From NCBI GenBank assembly GCA_963682175.1, contig OY821787.1:11882501-11946500 (forward strand): a stretch of 64,000 nt of DNA, given 5' to 3'. The position numbers and the translations under genes were made by a program. Below, piece after piece: positions 32,561 through 42,777 of this stretch. The stretch is from Triglochin maritima. Its lineage: Eukaryota; Streptophyta; Magnoliopsida; Alismatales; Juncaginaceae. The notes under the pieces were generated by a model. That model was not told the DNA's origin and made no database searches. It saw only the letters and a program-made list of their open reading frames with translations. How positions within the stretch are numbered: position 1 is the first letter of the stretch; each line of letters starts with the position of its first letter.

Positions 32561-33729
32561 AATAAAACAGTAGGTTAACCTTTCATATTTTTGTTTTCAT
32601 TTTTGTTATAAGGATCTTCGATACACATTCCTTCATGATGATCCTCCCGAATAAGTAAGTTATCAACATTTGTATCATCATCGATTGACTTCAATTCAGG
32701 CGTTGTGTTGAAAATGGGGGTATTTCTTCAATATAATTGGCATCTTCTTGAGAAATAATCTGTCGTTTTCCTTCAAACTGACTGACCATTGATTATCATA
32801 GGGGTCTGCTACATAAAAATATATTTTGATTGAGATGGCAAAACAAAAGGTTCTTTATTGACTCCTGGTTTGTTAAGGTTCACTCTGAGGTAAATCCCGA
32901 GTCATCCACCCGAAGGCCATTGTTATTATCCACCGACTTGCATTTAAATACAGAACATCAAAATTGGTGAAGCGCAATGCCACACATATTTTCAATTTGA
33001 CCATAGTATGACATCTACGCATATATATGATTTTTATTTTTCGAACTAGACATATGCAATGATTCAACTAAACTGACCTTGCTATTTTGCATTGTGCTTT
33101 TGTTGTCTTCATTTTTTGTGTAGAAGAAGTATCAGTATCCATGGACATCGTAATCATTATAAGATGTGAAAACAGGATTAGGCCTATAGACAAACCACTT
33201 CAAAGTCTTAGAAACATTACAGTTGTACATCGCTTTCCTGGACCAATCAATGAATATTTTATTGTGAGCATTAATTCTTTGTTGATCATTCCGTGTAGAA
33301 TGTTTTCGCTTCATTAGGGACATGTGCTCTTTCAGAAAAGGCTGAACTTCGTCGGAATTGCACAACACACAAGAGTTCACCTTAAAGAGATCCTCACCCT
33401 CTAGACTTATCAACTTTGCACCACGTGTACCTCTACCTCAGACCTTGTCTTTGTGACGATTCTTAGGAAGTCCAACACTTTTTGTATGTGTTTGGTACTC
33501 ATTACAAAACTCGATAACCTTTGGGGTATGTAGCCTTCAACAATGCTGGCATCGGGTATTCGTCGATTGTTACAATAATGCTTCAAGACACCCATGTACT
33601 GCTCGAAACGATAGATCCACGTTAGAAATACCGGTCCAACTAATTTAATTTCTCGAACTAGATGAACCACCAAATGCACCATGATGTCAAAAATGATGGG
33701 GAAGTACATCTCCAACTGACATATTGTAA
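32561..33729 (-). pseudogene. CACTA (En/Spm) transposase, C-terminal part, broken
   Basis: From 33729 on the minus strand: LEMYFPIIFDIMVHLVVHLV and IVEGYIPQ are the conserved DUF4218 segment of plant CACTA transposases. After a frameshift, 33413-33132 gives DEVQPFLKEHM, AHNKIFIDW and TLKWF, then FYTKNEDNKSTMQNS. DUF4216 follows as FKCKSVDNNNGLRVDDSGFT (about 32940-32880) and, after another shift, NLNKPGVNKEPFVLPSQSK. At least three frameshifts and several stops. The upstream catalytic part is absent because a gypsy LTR begins at 33730; it may lie beyond the window. Confidence 0.87.
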
Positions 33730-34169
33730 TGATTGACATCATATCATGCATATATTTGTGTCTTATATCCTCTATTTTTAATCGAAGCAATGCTATGTAA
33801 CACGTTTTATGTTTAAATTTCAGGAATAAAACAAGTGAGAAGAAGAGACACAAAAAGGACCTAAGATCAAGAGAAAGGACTCAATTGTGACATTTATGGA
33901 CTGAAATGCAAAAGGAAGGACCCGGATGTAAACCAAAAGGACCAATGAGAAAATCAAGAAACTTCACACCATCATGAGGAGTATTTTAGCAATTAGATTT
34001 GGGCCGACACTTAACAACCGATCCAGATGCACCAGACGTAATAAAATATATCACTGAGGAAGATATACAAATTCGGAACAAATCGGACAAAAACTGACCA
34101 CCAATTGGCTGCCCATTTTTGTCCAATTGCAATGCGGCTTCTTCTGGTTGTTTATTATGTTGTGTTTAT
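33730..34169 (+). repeat. LTR fragment of the Gy2 family, cut by Gy2
   Basis: Starts TGATTGACATCATATCATG inside the CACTA transposase and follows the Gy2 LTR for about 440 bp, up to the U3 palindrome (ACCACCAATTGGCTG near 34097). Then another complete LTR begins at 34170. It is the first part of an older LTR into which Gy2 inserted; the remainder is not in the window. Confidence 0.78.
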
Positions 34170-35571
34170 TGATTGACATCATTTCATGCTTATATTTGTA
34201 TCTTATATCCATTATCTTACACCTAAGCAATCCTACGTGACGAGTTTTATATTTGAATTTCAGAAATAAAGAGGGTTGAAGAGAAGAGCCATGAAAGGAC
34301 CCAAAAACAGGAAAAAAGACTTAATTGCGAGACCTGGGGACTAAGATGCAAGGGAGAAGGACCTTAACGTAAGAGCAAAGGACCTAAGAGCAAAACAGAA
34401 AACTCCACACCATCATGGGGAGTATTTTGGCAATTCGATTCGGGTCGAAGCTCCAACAAACAAGTAGATGCATCCAAGACCAACAAATATATCAAGAAAA
34501 GTCCACAACAAGATTCAACGCAATCCTGATCCTGTAGACCGCCAATTGGCAGTCCGGATCTTCCGGGATCCACTGAAACTTCTGGAGCACGTGTATTAGA
34601 TGATGTTTAGGCTATTTGTGGTATTTGTTTAGTCCCACATCGGGGGATTGTCCCGGATTACCTTTTTCTATGGCTATAAATAGAACTCTCCCTCTTGCCA
34701 TGTAATCCATCTCTCTCTTTGTGGCCATATTCCCTACTAAGAGTGAAGCCTTGAAGCAAAACTCTGGTGGAGGAAGGGTTGCTTGTATTGAGTAAGTTAA
34801 TAATAGATGTTTCTCCTTTAATTGTGTTGTTTCTCTCTTAGTTTAATTTCATTTCATATGCATGCTTGTTTGTTTGTTTGTTTGTTTTGTTTTATGCTTC
34901 GTTAATATTTCTTGCTTGATTAGTGTAGTTTCATTTCAGTATAATGCTTTATTTTGTTAGAGTAGTTAGTTTAAATATGTGTGAGTAGTTCCATCCCATT
35001 TGGGGGTGGAGTAGATGTACATGTTATGTATATGGTATGAATGCTTGATATAAATGTTTGTGAGAGATATTCGTATGGTTGCTTGAATTAATAAGAACTT
35101 TACTTGATGGTTTCTGCCATAGTTAGGTACACTCCATGCTTGTTATGTTCTTAATAACAACCTTGCATTGCTCATATTAATCACATAAGTTAGTGTTGTA
35201 GATGATAGGTTTTGCCATTAGGTACCTCTTATGCATTAACAAACACTAACTAACTTGAGCTTATTGTATGCATTCAACACCACACTTATTTCATGTGCAC
35301 ACACACACACACTCCTCCCCTTAGGGGTTTTCATTCCTGAGTTTTATCTCCTTTCATTAGTTGCTTAATTTAGTTTGTTTTATGATTTCATTTCAGCCTT
35401 CCTAGTTTACTAGTTTAGATTAGTGTAGTTAGTGTAATTAATCTTTGTCTCCTTTCTTTACCACTCGTCTTCGCACAAACCAAACGTCGACACACCTCCC
35501 AGTGGACGACCCGTATTTGCCACCACTACAACGCGGCCGTGCACTTGCGGTTTAAATAAAATGATCAGTCA
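34170..35571 (+). repeat. Gy2 5' LTR
   Basis: 1402 bp, TGATTGACATC...GATCAGTCA. In order: U3 palindrome (34536-34554, one mismatch), USE-like box and TATA (34632-34683), then long U5/R sequence with repeated TTTGTTTG words and CACTTGCGGTTTAAATAAAA before the end. Confidence 0.92.
34632..34683 (+). promoter_or_regulatory. USE-like box and TATA of Gy2 5' LTR
   Basis: GTCCCACATCG (34632-34642) is a perfect match to the plant snRNA upstream sequence element RTCCCACATCG. TATAAATAG starts at 34675, exactly 32 nt later, a centre-to-centre distance of about four helical turns as in Pol II-type plant snRNA genes. The element and spacing are repeated in the other LTRs of this family. Confidence 0.7.
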
Positions 35572-35577
35572 AGTTTT

Positions 35578-35597
35578 TGACACCGTTGCCGGGGAGG
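35578..35597 (+). promoter_or_regulatory. Gy2 primer binding site, mutated
   Basis: TGACACCGTTGCCGGGGAGG differs from the Gy1/Gy3 site by two G-to-A changes, both explicable by cytosine deamination on the other strand. It lies six bases after the LTR. Confidence 0.85.
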
Positions 35598-36600
35598 TGC
35601 TCTGTCCAGACCTTGGTTTGGACGATTCAAGTGGTTTTTAATTTTTTTTTCCTGTTTTTCTTAGTTTCAGGGATCCTAAAGCTCACGGGGAGGATAGTGG
35701 AGAAGTGGGAGGATCTAAGCATCAACAAGGACCGCCAATCAGCGGTCTTGGACCGTCAATTGGCGGCCTGGTGAGGGTTTCTTGCTTTCAACTTTCTTCT
35801 GGTAGTTAGTTCTGTCATTTTCGTTATCTGGGAGCCCTATTTTGCATGCTGTGACTTCTAGTTTGCTCCCAGATCATTAATCACTCCCCCATTAATCAAC
35901 TTGGCCTTAAATTCCAAAACAAAAGACTAGACGTTCTTACTTGTTTAGGTCACGCATCATGTACTTGACTTAGGCATATAGTCGTCTTTTCTTTTAGCTT
36001 TATCTTCAGTTGTTGAGCGCTGGAGTGAGGTACGCATTTCCTACACTCATTCATGCATCTTGTATGCCCATGCATTAGTTAGTAGGAATTGCATCAGGAC
36101 AAGAGTGAGTTGAGCATTTGATTGGAGCGTTTGATTGCTAGATATAGGATAAAAACACTACTAAGGAGGCGTTGTCCCATAAAAGCTAAGGTGGGGGATT
36201 TCATCACCCTTTCCTTGGCCCCAAAAATCACTCTTAATCAAGCCTTAACTAAAAGCAAGTAAACATTGGCCCTAAGGATTGCGGACGCACTAGGAGAGTA
36301 ATCTAGTTGAGACCATCATGACCTGATCGCCGTTGCCTACCTTGTCGATAGTAGGAGGTACTGGATCTCTGGATCTGGTATCACTTGCTGGGCATTGTGG
36401 TCCTCGTTGTAGGGAGGTGAGGCGTGTCGAGGCTAGTGACCTCGAAGTTAGGCGTCGTCTAGCCTAAGGACCCATAGCTTAAGTTGTTTGAGACGTGCTT
36501 GCTAGTTAGGCTTCTACATGATCCCATTACCCACGTTAGATCTAAGGATTCTTCCCTCCTCATCTGAGTCCTCTCCTCATCTATTCTCTACGAGTAGTCT
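35598..36600 (+). other. Gy2 5' leader, first part
   Basis: Non-coding. Two family palindromes lie side by side at 35730-35768 (ACCGCCAATCAGCGGT and ACCGTCAATTGGCGGC), about 140 nt after the PBS. The leader is interrupted by Gy3 at 36601 (TSD AGTCT, 36596-36600) and resumes at 45247. Confidence 0.75.
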
Positions 36601-38015
36601 TGTTGAACGTTTTATTTAAAACCGCAAGTGCACGGCCGCGATGAAGCGGTGGCAAGTACGGGTCGTCCTCAGGGAGGTGAGCAGCCTCTTGTTTATCAGA
36701 AATCAAGTGGCAAAAATAATGGAGAAGAGAGTTGGTTACGCTACTCTACACTAAACTACGCTAAGAAGTACGAAATGCGAAACAAAGAAATAAACGATCA
36801 AATAAAAACTAAGCTAAGAACAAAATAGAAGTGCTGGAATTTCAGGAATGGAAAACCCCTAAGGGGTGGAGTGAGTGCACACAAGCAAAGAGGTGGGTGT
36901 AGAATACATTCTTTAAGCACATGAAAGTGGTGTTTATCAAGCATAGGAAGTGTCTAAATGTTATGGCAAAACCTATCAATCTATTCACCAACTTGGTTGA
37001 TTAACATTTACATATGCAAGTTGTTTATTTCAGAACCTAAACAAGCATGAGAGGTGTCTAATCATTTTGGCAAAACTCATCAAGTTATAAATTCTATCCT
37101 AAACAAGCAAGCATACATTCATGTTTAATCAACACATTGAAATTAAAGCATTCATCCCATTCTCTAATGCATGTATGTACATCTACTCCACCCCCCAAAG
37201 GGGATGGAACTACTCACTAAACATTACACTAATTATTAAACTATGGAAAGAAAACATATTAAAACTAAGCTAGAATTAAAAGACGATTAAACTAAAACAT
37301 GCACAAACAATAAAAGGAGCATAAAACAAACAATGAAAGAAACACAAAACTTTATTGATAAAATGACTCACATTAAAAGTAGCATCCTCCTACTTTAGTG
37401 TGTGCTTCAAGGCCTCACTTCTAGTAGGAAGAATAGCCACTTAAAATATGGAGTGATTACAATGGAAGGTGAAGAGTTCTATTTATAGCCATGGAAAAAG
37501 GCAAACCGGGACAATCCCCCGATGTGGGACTAAACAAACACCAAAAATAGCCTAAACGAACATTAATACAAGTCCAGGAGAAATTTGAGCGCATTTGGGC
37601 CAAAAGTGACCGCCAATTAGCGGTCTTGGACCGCTAATTAGCGGTCTACAGTGTCCGGATCGGTCTGGAATTTCTTGTGGGCTTTTCTGGAAGGCTTTGT
37701 TGGTATTTGATGCATCTATTTTGCATGTTGGAGCTCCGACCCGAATAGAATTGCCAAAATACTCCCCATGATGGTGAGGAGTATTCTGTTTTGCTCTTAG
37801 GTCCTTCGGTCTTGCATTCAGGTCCTTCTTCCTTGCATCTTGGTCCACAGATCTCACAATTCAGTCCTTTTTCCCAGCTTTTGGGTCCTTTTATGCTTCA
37901 TCTCTTCAAACCTATTTATTCCTGAAAACTAAACATAAAACTCGTAACATAGCATTATTTAGGTGAAAGATAATGGATATAAGATACAAATATGAGCATG
38001 AAATGATGTCAATCA
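36601..38015 (-). repeat. Gy3 3' LTR
   Basis: Plus-strand form TGTTGAACG...GTCAATCA. The U3 part, at the right, holds two palindromes, 37608-37625 and 37629-37646 (GACCGCYAATTAGCGGTC). A 101-codon open frame over this region is identical in both LTRs and is not considered a gene. Confidence 0.95.
37479..37530 (-). promoter_or_regulatory. USE-like box and TATA of Gy3 3' LTR
   Basis: On the minus strand GTCCCACATCG (37530-37520) is followed 32 nt later by TATAAATAG (37487-37479). Identical to the arrangement in Gy2. Confidence 0.7.
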
Positions 38016-38030
38016 AATAGCCCCACACCT
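38016..38030 (-). promoter_or_regulatory. Gy3 polypurine tract
   Basis: Minus strand GGTGTGGGGCTATT directly before the 3' LTR. One C interrupts the G-run that Gy1, Gy2 and Gy4 have intact. Confidence 0.75.
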
Positions 38031-38088
38031 AACTTTTGCTAGTCCCGAGCAAAACAAAGAAAGAGAAAAGCATGCGAAAAAAAACAAG

Positions 38089-38186
38089 AAATCCTAACTC
38101 ACTTTCGTAGGAATCACGGTTGCACTTAGCACGTGCAACAAGCCGTTAAACCTCCTTGTCGCCAAGGAGGAGGAGTGTTGTCTCCT
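38089..38186 (-). other. Conserved four-hairpin block upstream of PPT (Gy3 copy)
   Basis: On the transcribed minus strand: HP0 (38171-38186) AGGAG, loop, CTCCT; HP1 (38151-38170) CCTCCTTGGCGACAAGGAGG, an 8-bp stem with a GCGA loop; HP2 (38119-38139) GTTGCAC, loop GTGCTAA, GTGCAAC, a 7-bp perfect stem; HP3 (38090-38114) arms ATTCCTA and TAGGAT. It ends about 75 nt before the 3' LTR. Near-identical to the Gy4 copy. Confidence 0.75.
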
Positions 38187-39612
38187 GAGGGTTTTCAGCG
38201 GATATACCCACAAAATCCGAACAAGATGCATTAATCAATCTAGCTACACGACTCGTTGGACTTATTTTGTCGATCATGGGACGCGGTAATACTACGGGTC
38301 GACTCTATATATGTAATCAGTCCACACACCTAGCCTAATGAGTTATTCGTGAGAGTTAGTTAAGGACTTAAGTGAAAGACATGGGCAACCTTAACTTCTG
38401 AATGTGATACAATGTGTAAAGTCCATTTTGGTTCTTATTTGCTTCTTTTTTTTCTTTTTTTCTTTTTTTTTTGTTTTGGAGAATTTTATTGGTCGGTGTT
38501 TGATTCTCCCAGGGTCAGGTTTCGTGCATCATTGCCTATGAGGACTTACACTATCACGTACACCTTCCCCCAAATCTCCACATAGGGCGATCCCTACCAC
38601 CCGTGTAACGGGAGTTCGGTCGGCGCATCCCAAGTCAGATGACTCGAAAGCACCAGGCACAAAGTCCCCTCAGACCTACTTTCCCGAGTGATAGGAGCCG
38701 TGCGAGAAGAGAGAACACCACTTATTTATCTATATGGGAACCAAAACCCCTACACTTAAGTTTCACAAAAAGAGATTAAGGGCCCTCGACTACGACAAAC
38801 TTCCTTATACTCACAAACACGAATTATTTGACTCACTAGGTTCAGGGTGGACTTATTTAAATGTTTGAGTACTGAAACCCTATGATTACACGCCCCCCTA
38901 GGGAAAACCGGGGTGCATCCTAACGACTCGATAAGACCTAAAGCCAGTAAACTAGAAATCCTAATGCATCAAGTTCAAGACAATTTTGGGAGCTTTCTTT
39001 TTACTTTGCCTCTCAACGGTTTTGCACATGCTAAACACACGCAAAACCCACAAAAACATTTTCTTTCACAAACACATGAAGATTTTGAAAGAAATGTGAA
39101 AATTTTAAAGCACTAGGCAAGCAAAAGAAGACAAGTCACCCAAGGATCATGGCAAGCAGATATATCAATGTTAAATGCGGCACACTAACATGACCCTAGC
39201 AGTACAAACAAAAGAAAATAAAACCAAAGGAAAAAGACTCGACTATGTACCCACGTAAAACACCCCCCACACCTACTTCATGCATTGTCCTCAATGAATG
39301 TGAACAAGATACTATATGGATATATGCATGAAAAAGGAAAGATCTCACCAACATGAAGTACAAAGGGACGTTCAGGGTCATGTTGATGGACACAAACCCA
39401 AATTCCCTCAAAACCTGTGAGAAGCTGAAGAAGGGAGATAAATACGTGAAGATATTGGGCCCAAGTACACAAGGGTTGGGGCCCACAACAATCGATGCTC
39501 ACTGAAGGAGTCTTTTATTACACAGTTTTTTTCTTTTTTTTCTTTTTTTTTCTTTTTTTTTCTTTTTTTACAAGATATACACACCAACCAAGATATTCTC
39601 ATAATCATTTGG
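38187..39612 (-). other. Gy3 3' non-coding region
   Basis: No credible gene. Box 39261-39296 holds the palindrome ATTGTCCTCAAT (39284-39295) with a C-tract (a G-tract when transcribed). 38450-38475 and 39523-39570 are T/C tracts, the second with a 9-bp period (eight T and one C). A minus-strand frame ending in LTFIEDNA-like residues is similar in Gy2 and Gy4, but it overlaps the conserved box and is probably a nucleotide-level effect. Confidence 0.6.
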
Positions 39613-42600
39613 TCAAGGAACATCAAATGAGAACATCATGTTTTGAGGACCAGAGACTTGCTGAGATGGGCAAACTCCACTGGTACTCTGAGGTGTCATG
39701 CGGGGTGAAAGGTCAAAGCTGAAAGGCTCGAACCCCTCATGATATTGGTTGGGTGTGGGCAACAAAGAATGAAGTTGTGTTGCCTCGCTAGGGTTTAATT
39801 GCTCATCAAAGAAAACCCTCCAACCAATAGGCGGGTGCATCGGAATGAGTTCCTCAGGCTCATTCGATGGATGCAGCAGACCTGCATCACTAAGAATGGG
39901 GCTTCTCCCCAAGTCATCCAACAAGGACCTCCCACCATCATTTAGATCATCAAGCATAAACTCGGTCATAGGTGGGTCCTTGTTGGAGTCAATATGAAGC
40001 TCAAATGGCTCAATGGCCATGGGACATGAGGTAGAGACACCTTCTGGTATAGGCATATGATGAGGTGTCTCACTCTCACTAGTACTCTCAACTGAATTAT
40101 GCAACGAACACTCCCTTTGGACATTCATGTTCGAGGCCAGCTCACTCTGTTGCATTGCGAAGACAGGCAATGAGTTTTCGCTGGGCCCACGAACATTCTC
40201 AACGGGTTGCATTGGGGTTAGGGGTGTTCGTTGATTTTGTGGTGCTTTCTCCAATTGGCGGATGAGATTGAGATTTAAAGGTTCATCCATGGGTTCCTGT
40301 TGCCTACCAGAGTTGAACACATGAAACTCGGCACTCATGTTACCGAATGAGAGCTTCATGAGACCATTTCTACAATTAATCAAAGCATTGGAGGTTGCCA
40401 GAAATGGTCTACCCAAAATCAATGGTATTTGAGAGTGGGTGTTCGCAACAGGATTGGTATCGAGGACAACAAAATCGACTGGAAATATAAAATCTCCAAC
40501 TTTGATAAGCACGTCCTCGATAATCCCCATGGGAATACGAATGGATCTATCCGCCAGTTGGAGGGTGATCTTAGTTGGTTTCAATTCTCCCAAGTTCAAC
40601 TGTTGATAAACAGAGAATGGGAGGAGGTTGACCGCTGATCCTAAATCAAGCAAAACATTGCTCAGTCTAGTGTCCCCTATTGTACACTGAATAGTAGGAC
40701 ACCCAGGGTCCTTGTATTTTGTGTAGGTAGGATTGGACAAAAGTGAGCTGATATTTGCAGCCAAGAATGCTTTCTTAGGCACATTGGTCTTCCTCTTGGT
40801 TGTGCAGAGATCCTTCAACACTTTGGCATATTGAGGTATTTGTTGGATGACATCCAACAAGGGGATGTTAACCTTCACTTGCTTAAACACCTCTACTATC
40901 TTGTCCATGTTGTCACTCTGCTTTTTGGTTAACCTACTTGGATAAGGAACTTTTGGCAGGTAGGTTTTCTGCGGTGCCTGAGAAGGAAGCCTTGGTGTAT
41001 TACCCTCACCCTCAGCTTCTTCTTCACCACCATTCCCACTGAGGGGCAGCATAGATGGTGGTGGGTGTGGCAAGGAAATGTGATTGTCAACCTGTTTTCC
41101 ATTCCTTAAGGTCACAATGGAATTGACATGGTGAACAGGTTCCTCCACATGGTTCACTTGCCTCCCCCGAGGTACCACATTCTCATTTTGCTTTTGTTGT
41201 TGTTGGTACATGCGGGGGTTAGCCTCAGGCTGGCTAGGAAAAGACCCTCTCTCTCTTTCATGTACAGACTGAGCCAATTGGCCCATCTGAAGCTCTAGAG
41301 ATTTGATGGTCTGCTGATTTGAAGTGAGAACTTGACTCGTGGTTGACATAAAATTTTTCATTGAGTTTTCAAGTCCACGAGTCAAGGTCTCAAGCGAATT
41401 GAATCGGGTTTCCATATTATTGGAATTTGGGAAACCCGATTGATTGGTGGTTTGCGCTTGGGGTGGCTGATAGGAATGCGCATGCATGAGAGGGTAGTGT
41501 GGTCGGTTAGGTGGTCGAGAAAAGTTTGAAGGACCACCTGGGGCATTGTTATGGTTCCATGAAAAATTAGGGTGGTTCCTCCATCCAGGGTTATATGATG
41601 ATGAATATGGGTCATTCCTGGATCTATCATAGATGGCATTTACATGTTCCATCTCAGGAGGAATGGATGCACACTCACCCCCTATATGACCTATCCTACC
41701 ACATAAATGACATGGAACTGAACCAGATGCAGACACATGAGATACATCGTGCTGGTTTTGGAGCTCAATCGAATCCATACGGCGCATTAAGGCCGCCATG
41801 CGCGCCTCGGTGGCCGTAGTGGAATCGACAGCAAATGCGGAACCCGATCTAGTCGAGTTTGCATTCGCGGTCCTCGCTCCTATACTAGATGATGCAGGTG
41901 GTTCTCTCACACTCTCCCATTGCATTGTTTTCTCGGCGAGGTCTTCTAGGAAAGCCCATGCCTCCCTTTCATCCTTTCCCAAGAACTCTCCTTGACACAT
42001 GGACTCAAAGAGCGTTCTAGATGGAATGTGAAGACCCTCGTAGATAATCTGACACAGGCGCCACAACTCAATGCCATGGTGAGGGCATGAGGATAATAGC
42101 TCCTTGAACCTCTCTAAGTATGCATGAAATGATTCGGTCTCATGTTGATAGAACGAATTGATTTCGTTCCTCAATTTTTGAGTCCGATGATTTGGAAAAT
42201 ACTTTTTGAGGAATGCAGACTGAAACTCATCCCAAGTCCTGAAGGCATTCGCCTGGTTGCTGTACAACCACTTCTTGGCGTCATCCTTAAGCGCAAAGGG
42301 GACAAGCCTAAGATGAATGGAGTCTGTGCTAAGTTGTTGCAGTTTGAACATAGCACAGACCTCCTCAAATTCCCTGAGAAAGATATAGGGGTCACCTTTC
42401 CCAGTGAAATGAGGGAGCATGGAAATAAACTGAGGCTTGACCTCAAAATGGTTCCCATTTGCCTCTGGCAATACGATGCATGAGGGCAGAGCTGTACGGC
42501 TCGGGTAGCATCGATCACGAAGAGGTATGGGAACGACAACTGGAAGCACAGGTGGAACAGGTGGGTCCAGCAACTGCTCCTCTTCACGGAAATTAGCAGC

Positions 42601-42777
42601 CATTGGACCCGAACTGCGTGCGACACGAGAGGAGGGAGGTGTCGAGAAATCGATGACCGAAGCCGGATTGACAACGCTCCTCGTCAAACGACCACTCTCG
42701 TCTCGTGTCCACGAAAGCATGCACAAAGGTGCACACACAAACCACAACTTTCTTTTTTTTCTCTTTTTTTTTTTCAA
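39613..42777 (-). CDS. Gy3 gag-protease polyprotein, intact
   Basis: 1054 codons without a break. After a basic N-terminus (residues 1-10, KKKKRKKRK) come the gag domain (about residues 90-300: KKWLYSNQANAFRTWDEF, FLKKYFPNHRTQKLRNEI, CPHHGIELWRLCQIIYEGL), a CCHC knuckle CHLCGRIGHIGGEC (about 357-370), a proline/asparagine-rich linker, and the aspartic protease near 690-830 (LLDLGSAVNLLPFSVYQQLN, LGRPFLATSNALINCRNGLM). The last 220 residues are acidic and Pro-rich, with PPIGWRVFFDEQLNPSEA, and occur where RT would start in Gy2. Products would form particles; polymerase would have to be supplied in trans. The first ATG lies in a Lys-rich run; a slightly later start is possible. Confidence 0.93.
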   Translation of the reverse strand: MKKKKRKKRKLWFVCAPLCMLSWTRDESGRLTRSVVNPASVIDFSTPPSSRVARSSGPMAANFREEEQLLDPPVPPVLPVVVPIPLRDRCYPSRTALPSCIVLPEANGNHFEVKPQFISMLPHFTGKGDPYIFLREFEEVCAMFKLQQLSTDSIHLRLVPFALKDDAKKWLYSNQANAFRTWDEFQSAFLKKYFPNHRTQKLRNEINSFYQHETESFHAYLERFKELLSSCPHHGIELWRLCQIIYEGLHIPSRTLFESMCQGEFLGKDEREAWAFLEDLAEKTMQWESVREPPASSSIGARTANANSTRSGSAFAVDSTTATEARMAALMRRMDSIELQNQHDVSHVSASGSVPCHLCGRIGHIGGECASIPPEMEHVNAIYDRSRNDPYSSSYNPGWRNHPNFSWNHNNAPGGPSNFSRPPNRPHYPLMHAHSYQPPQAQTTNQSGFPNSNNMETRFNSLETLTRGLENSMKNFMSTTSQVLTSNQQTIKSLELQMGQLAQSVHERERGSFPSQPEANPRMYQQQQKQNENVVPRGRQVNHVEEPVHHVNSIVTLRNGKQVDNHISLPHPPPSMLPLSGNGGEEEAEGEGNTPRLPSQAPQKTYLPKVPYPSRLTKKQSDNMDKIVEVFKQVKVNIPLLDVIQQIPQYAKVLKDLCTTKRKTNVPKKAFLAANISSLLSNPTYTKYKDPGCPTIQCTIGDTRLSNVLLDLGSAVNLLPFSVYQQLNLGELKPTKITLQLADRSIRIPMGIIEDVLIKVGDFIFPVDFVVLDTNPVANTHSQIPLILGRPFLATSNALINCRNGLMKLSFGNMSAEFHVFNSGRQQEPMDEPLNLNLIRQLEKAPQNQRTPLTPMQPVENVRGPSENSLPVFAMQQSELASNMNVQRECSLHNSVESTSESETPHHMPIPEGVSTSCPMAIEPFELHIDSNKDPPMTEFMLDDLNDGGRSLLDDLGRSPILSDAGLLHPSNEPEELIPMHPPIGWRVFFDEQLNPSEATQLHSLLPTPNQYHEGFEPFSFDLSPRMTPQSTSGVCPSQQVSGPQNMMFSFDVP

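Noticed and set aside
37552..37857. 101-codon ORF identical at 44783-45088
   Set aside because: Duplicate LTR sequence covering the U3 palindromes and just upstream of the USE-like box; the identity reflects the young age of Gy3, not coding constraint.
39278..39502. Minus-strand frame conserved in Gy2, Gy3 and Gy4, ending FIEDNA, as a small protein
   Set aside because: The conserved residues fall on the ATTGAGGACAAT box, which is also conserved in Gy1 in another context. Nucleotide conservation explains it more simply, though a codon-level test was not possible here.
39523..39570. T8C-period tract as a functional polypyrimidine signal
   Set aside because: Looks like simple-sequence slippage; length differs strongly between Gy3 and Gy4.
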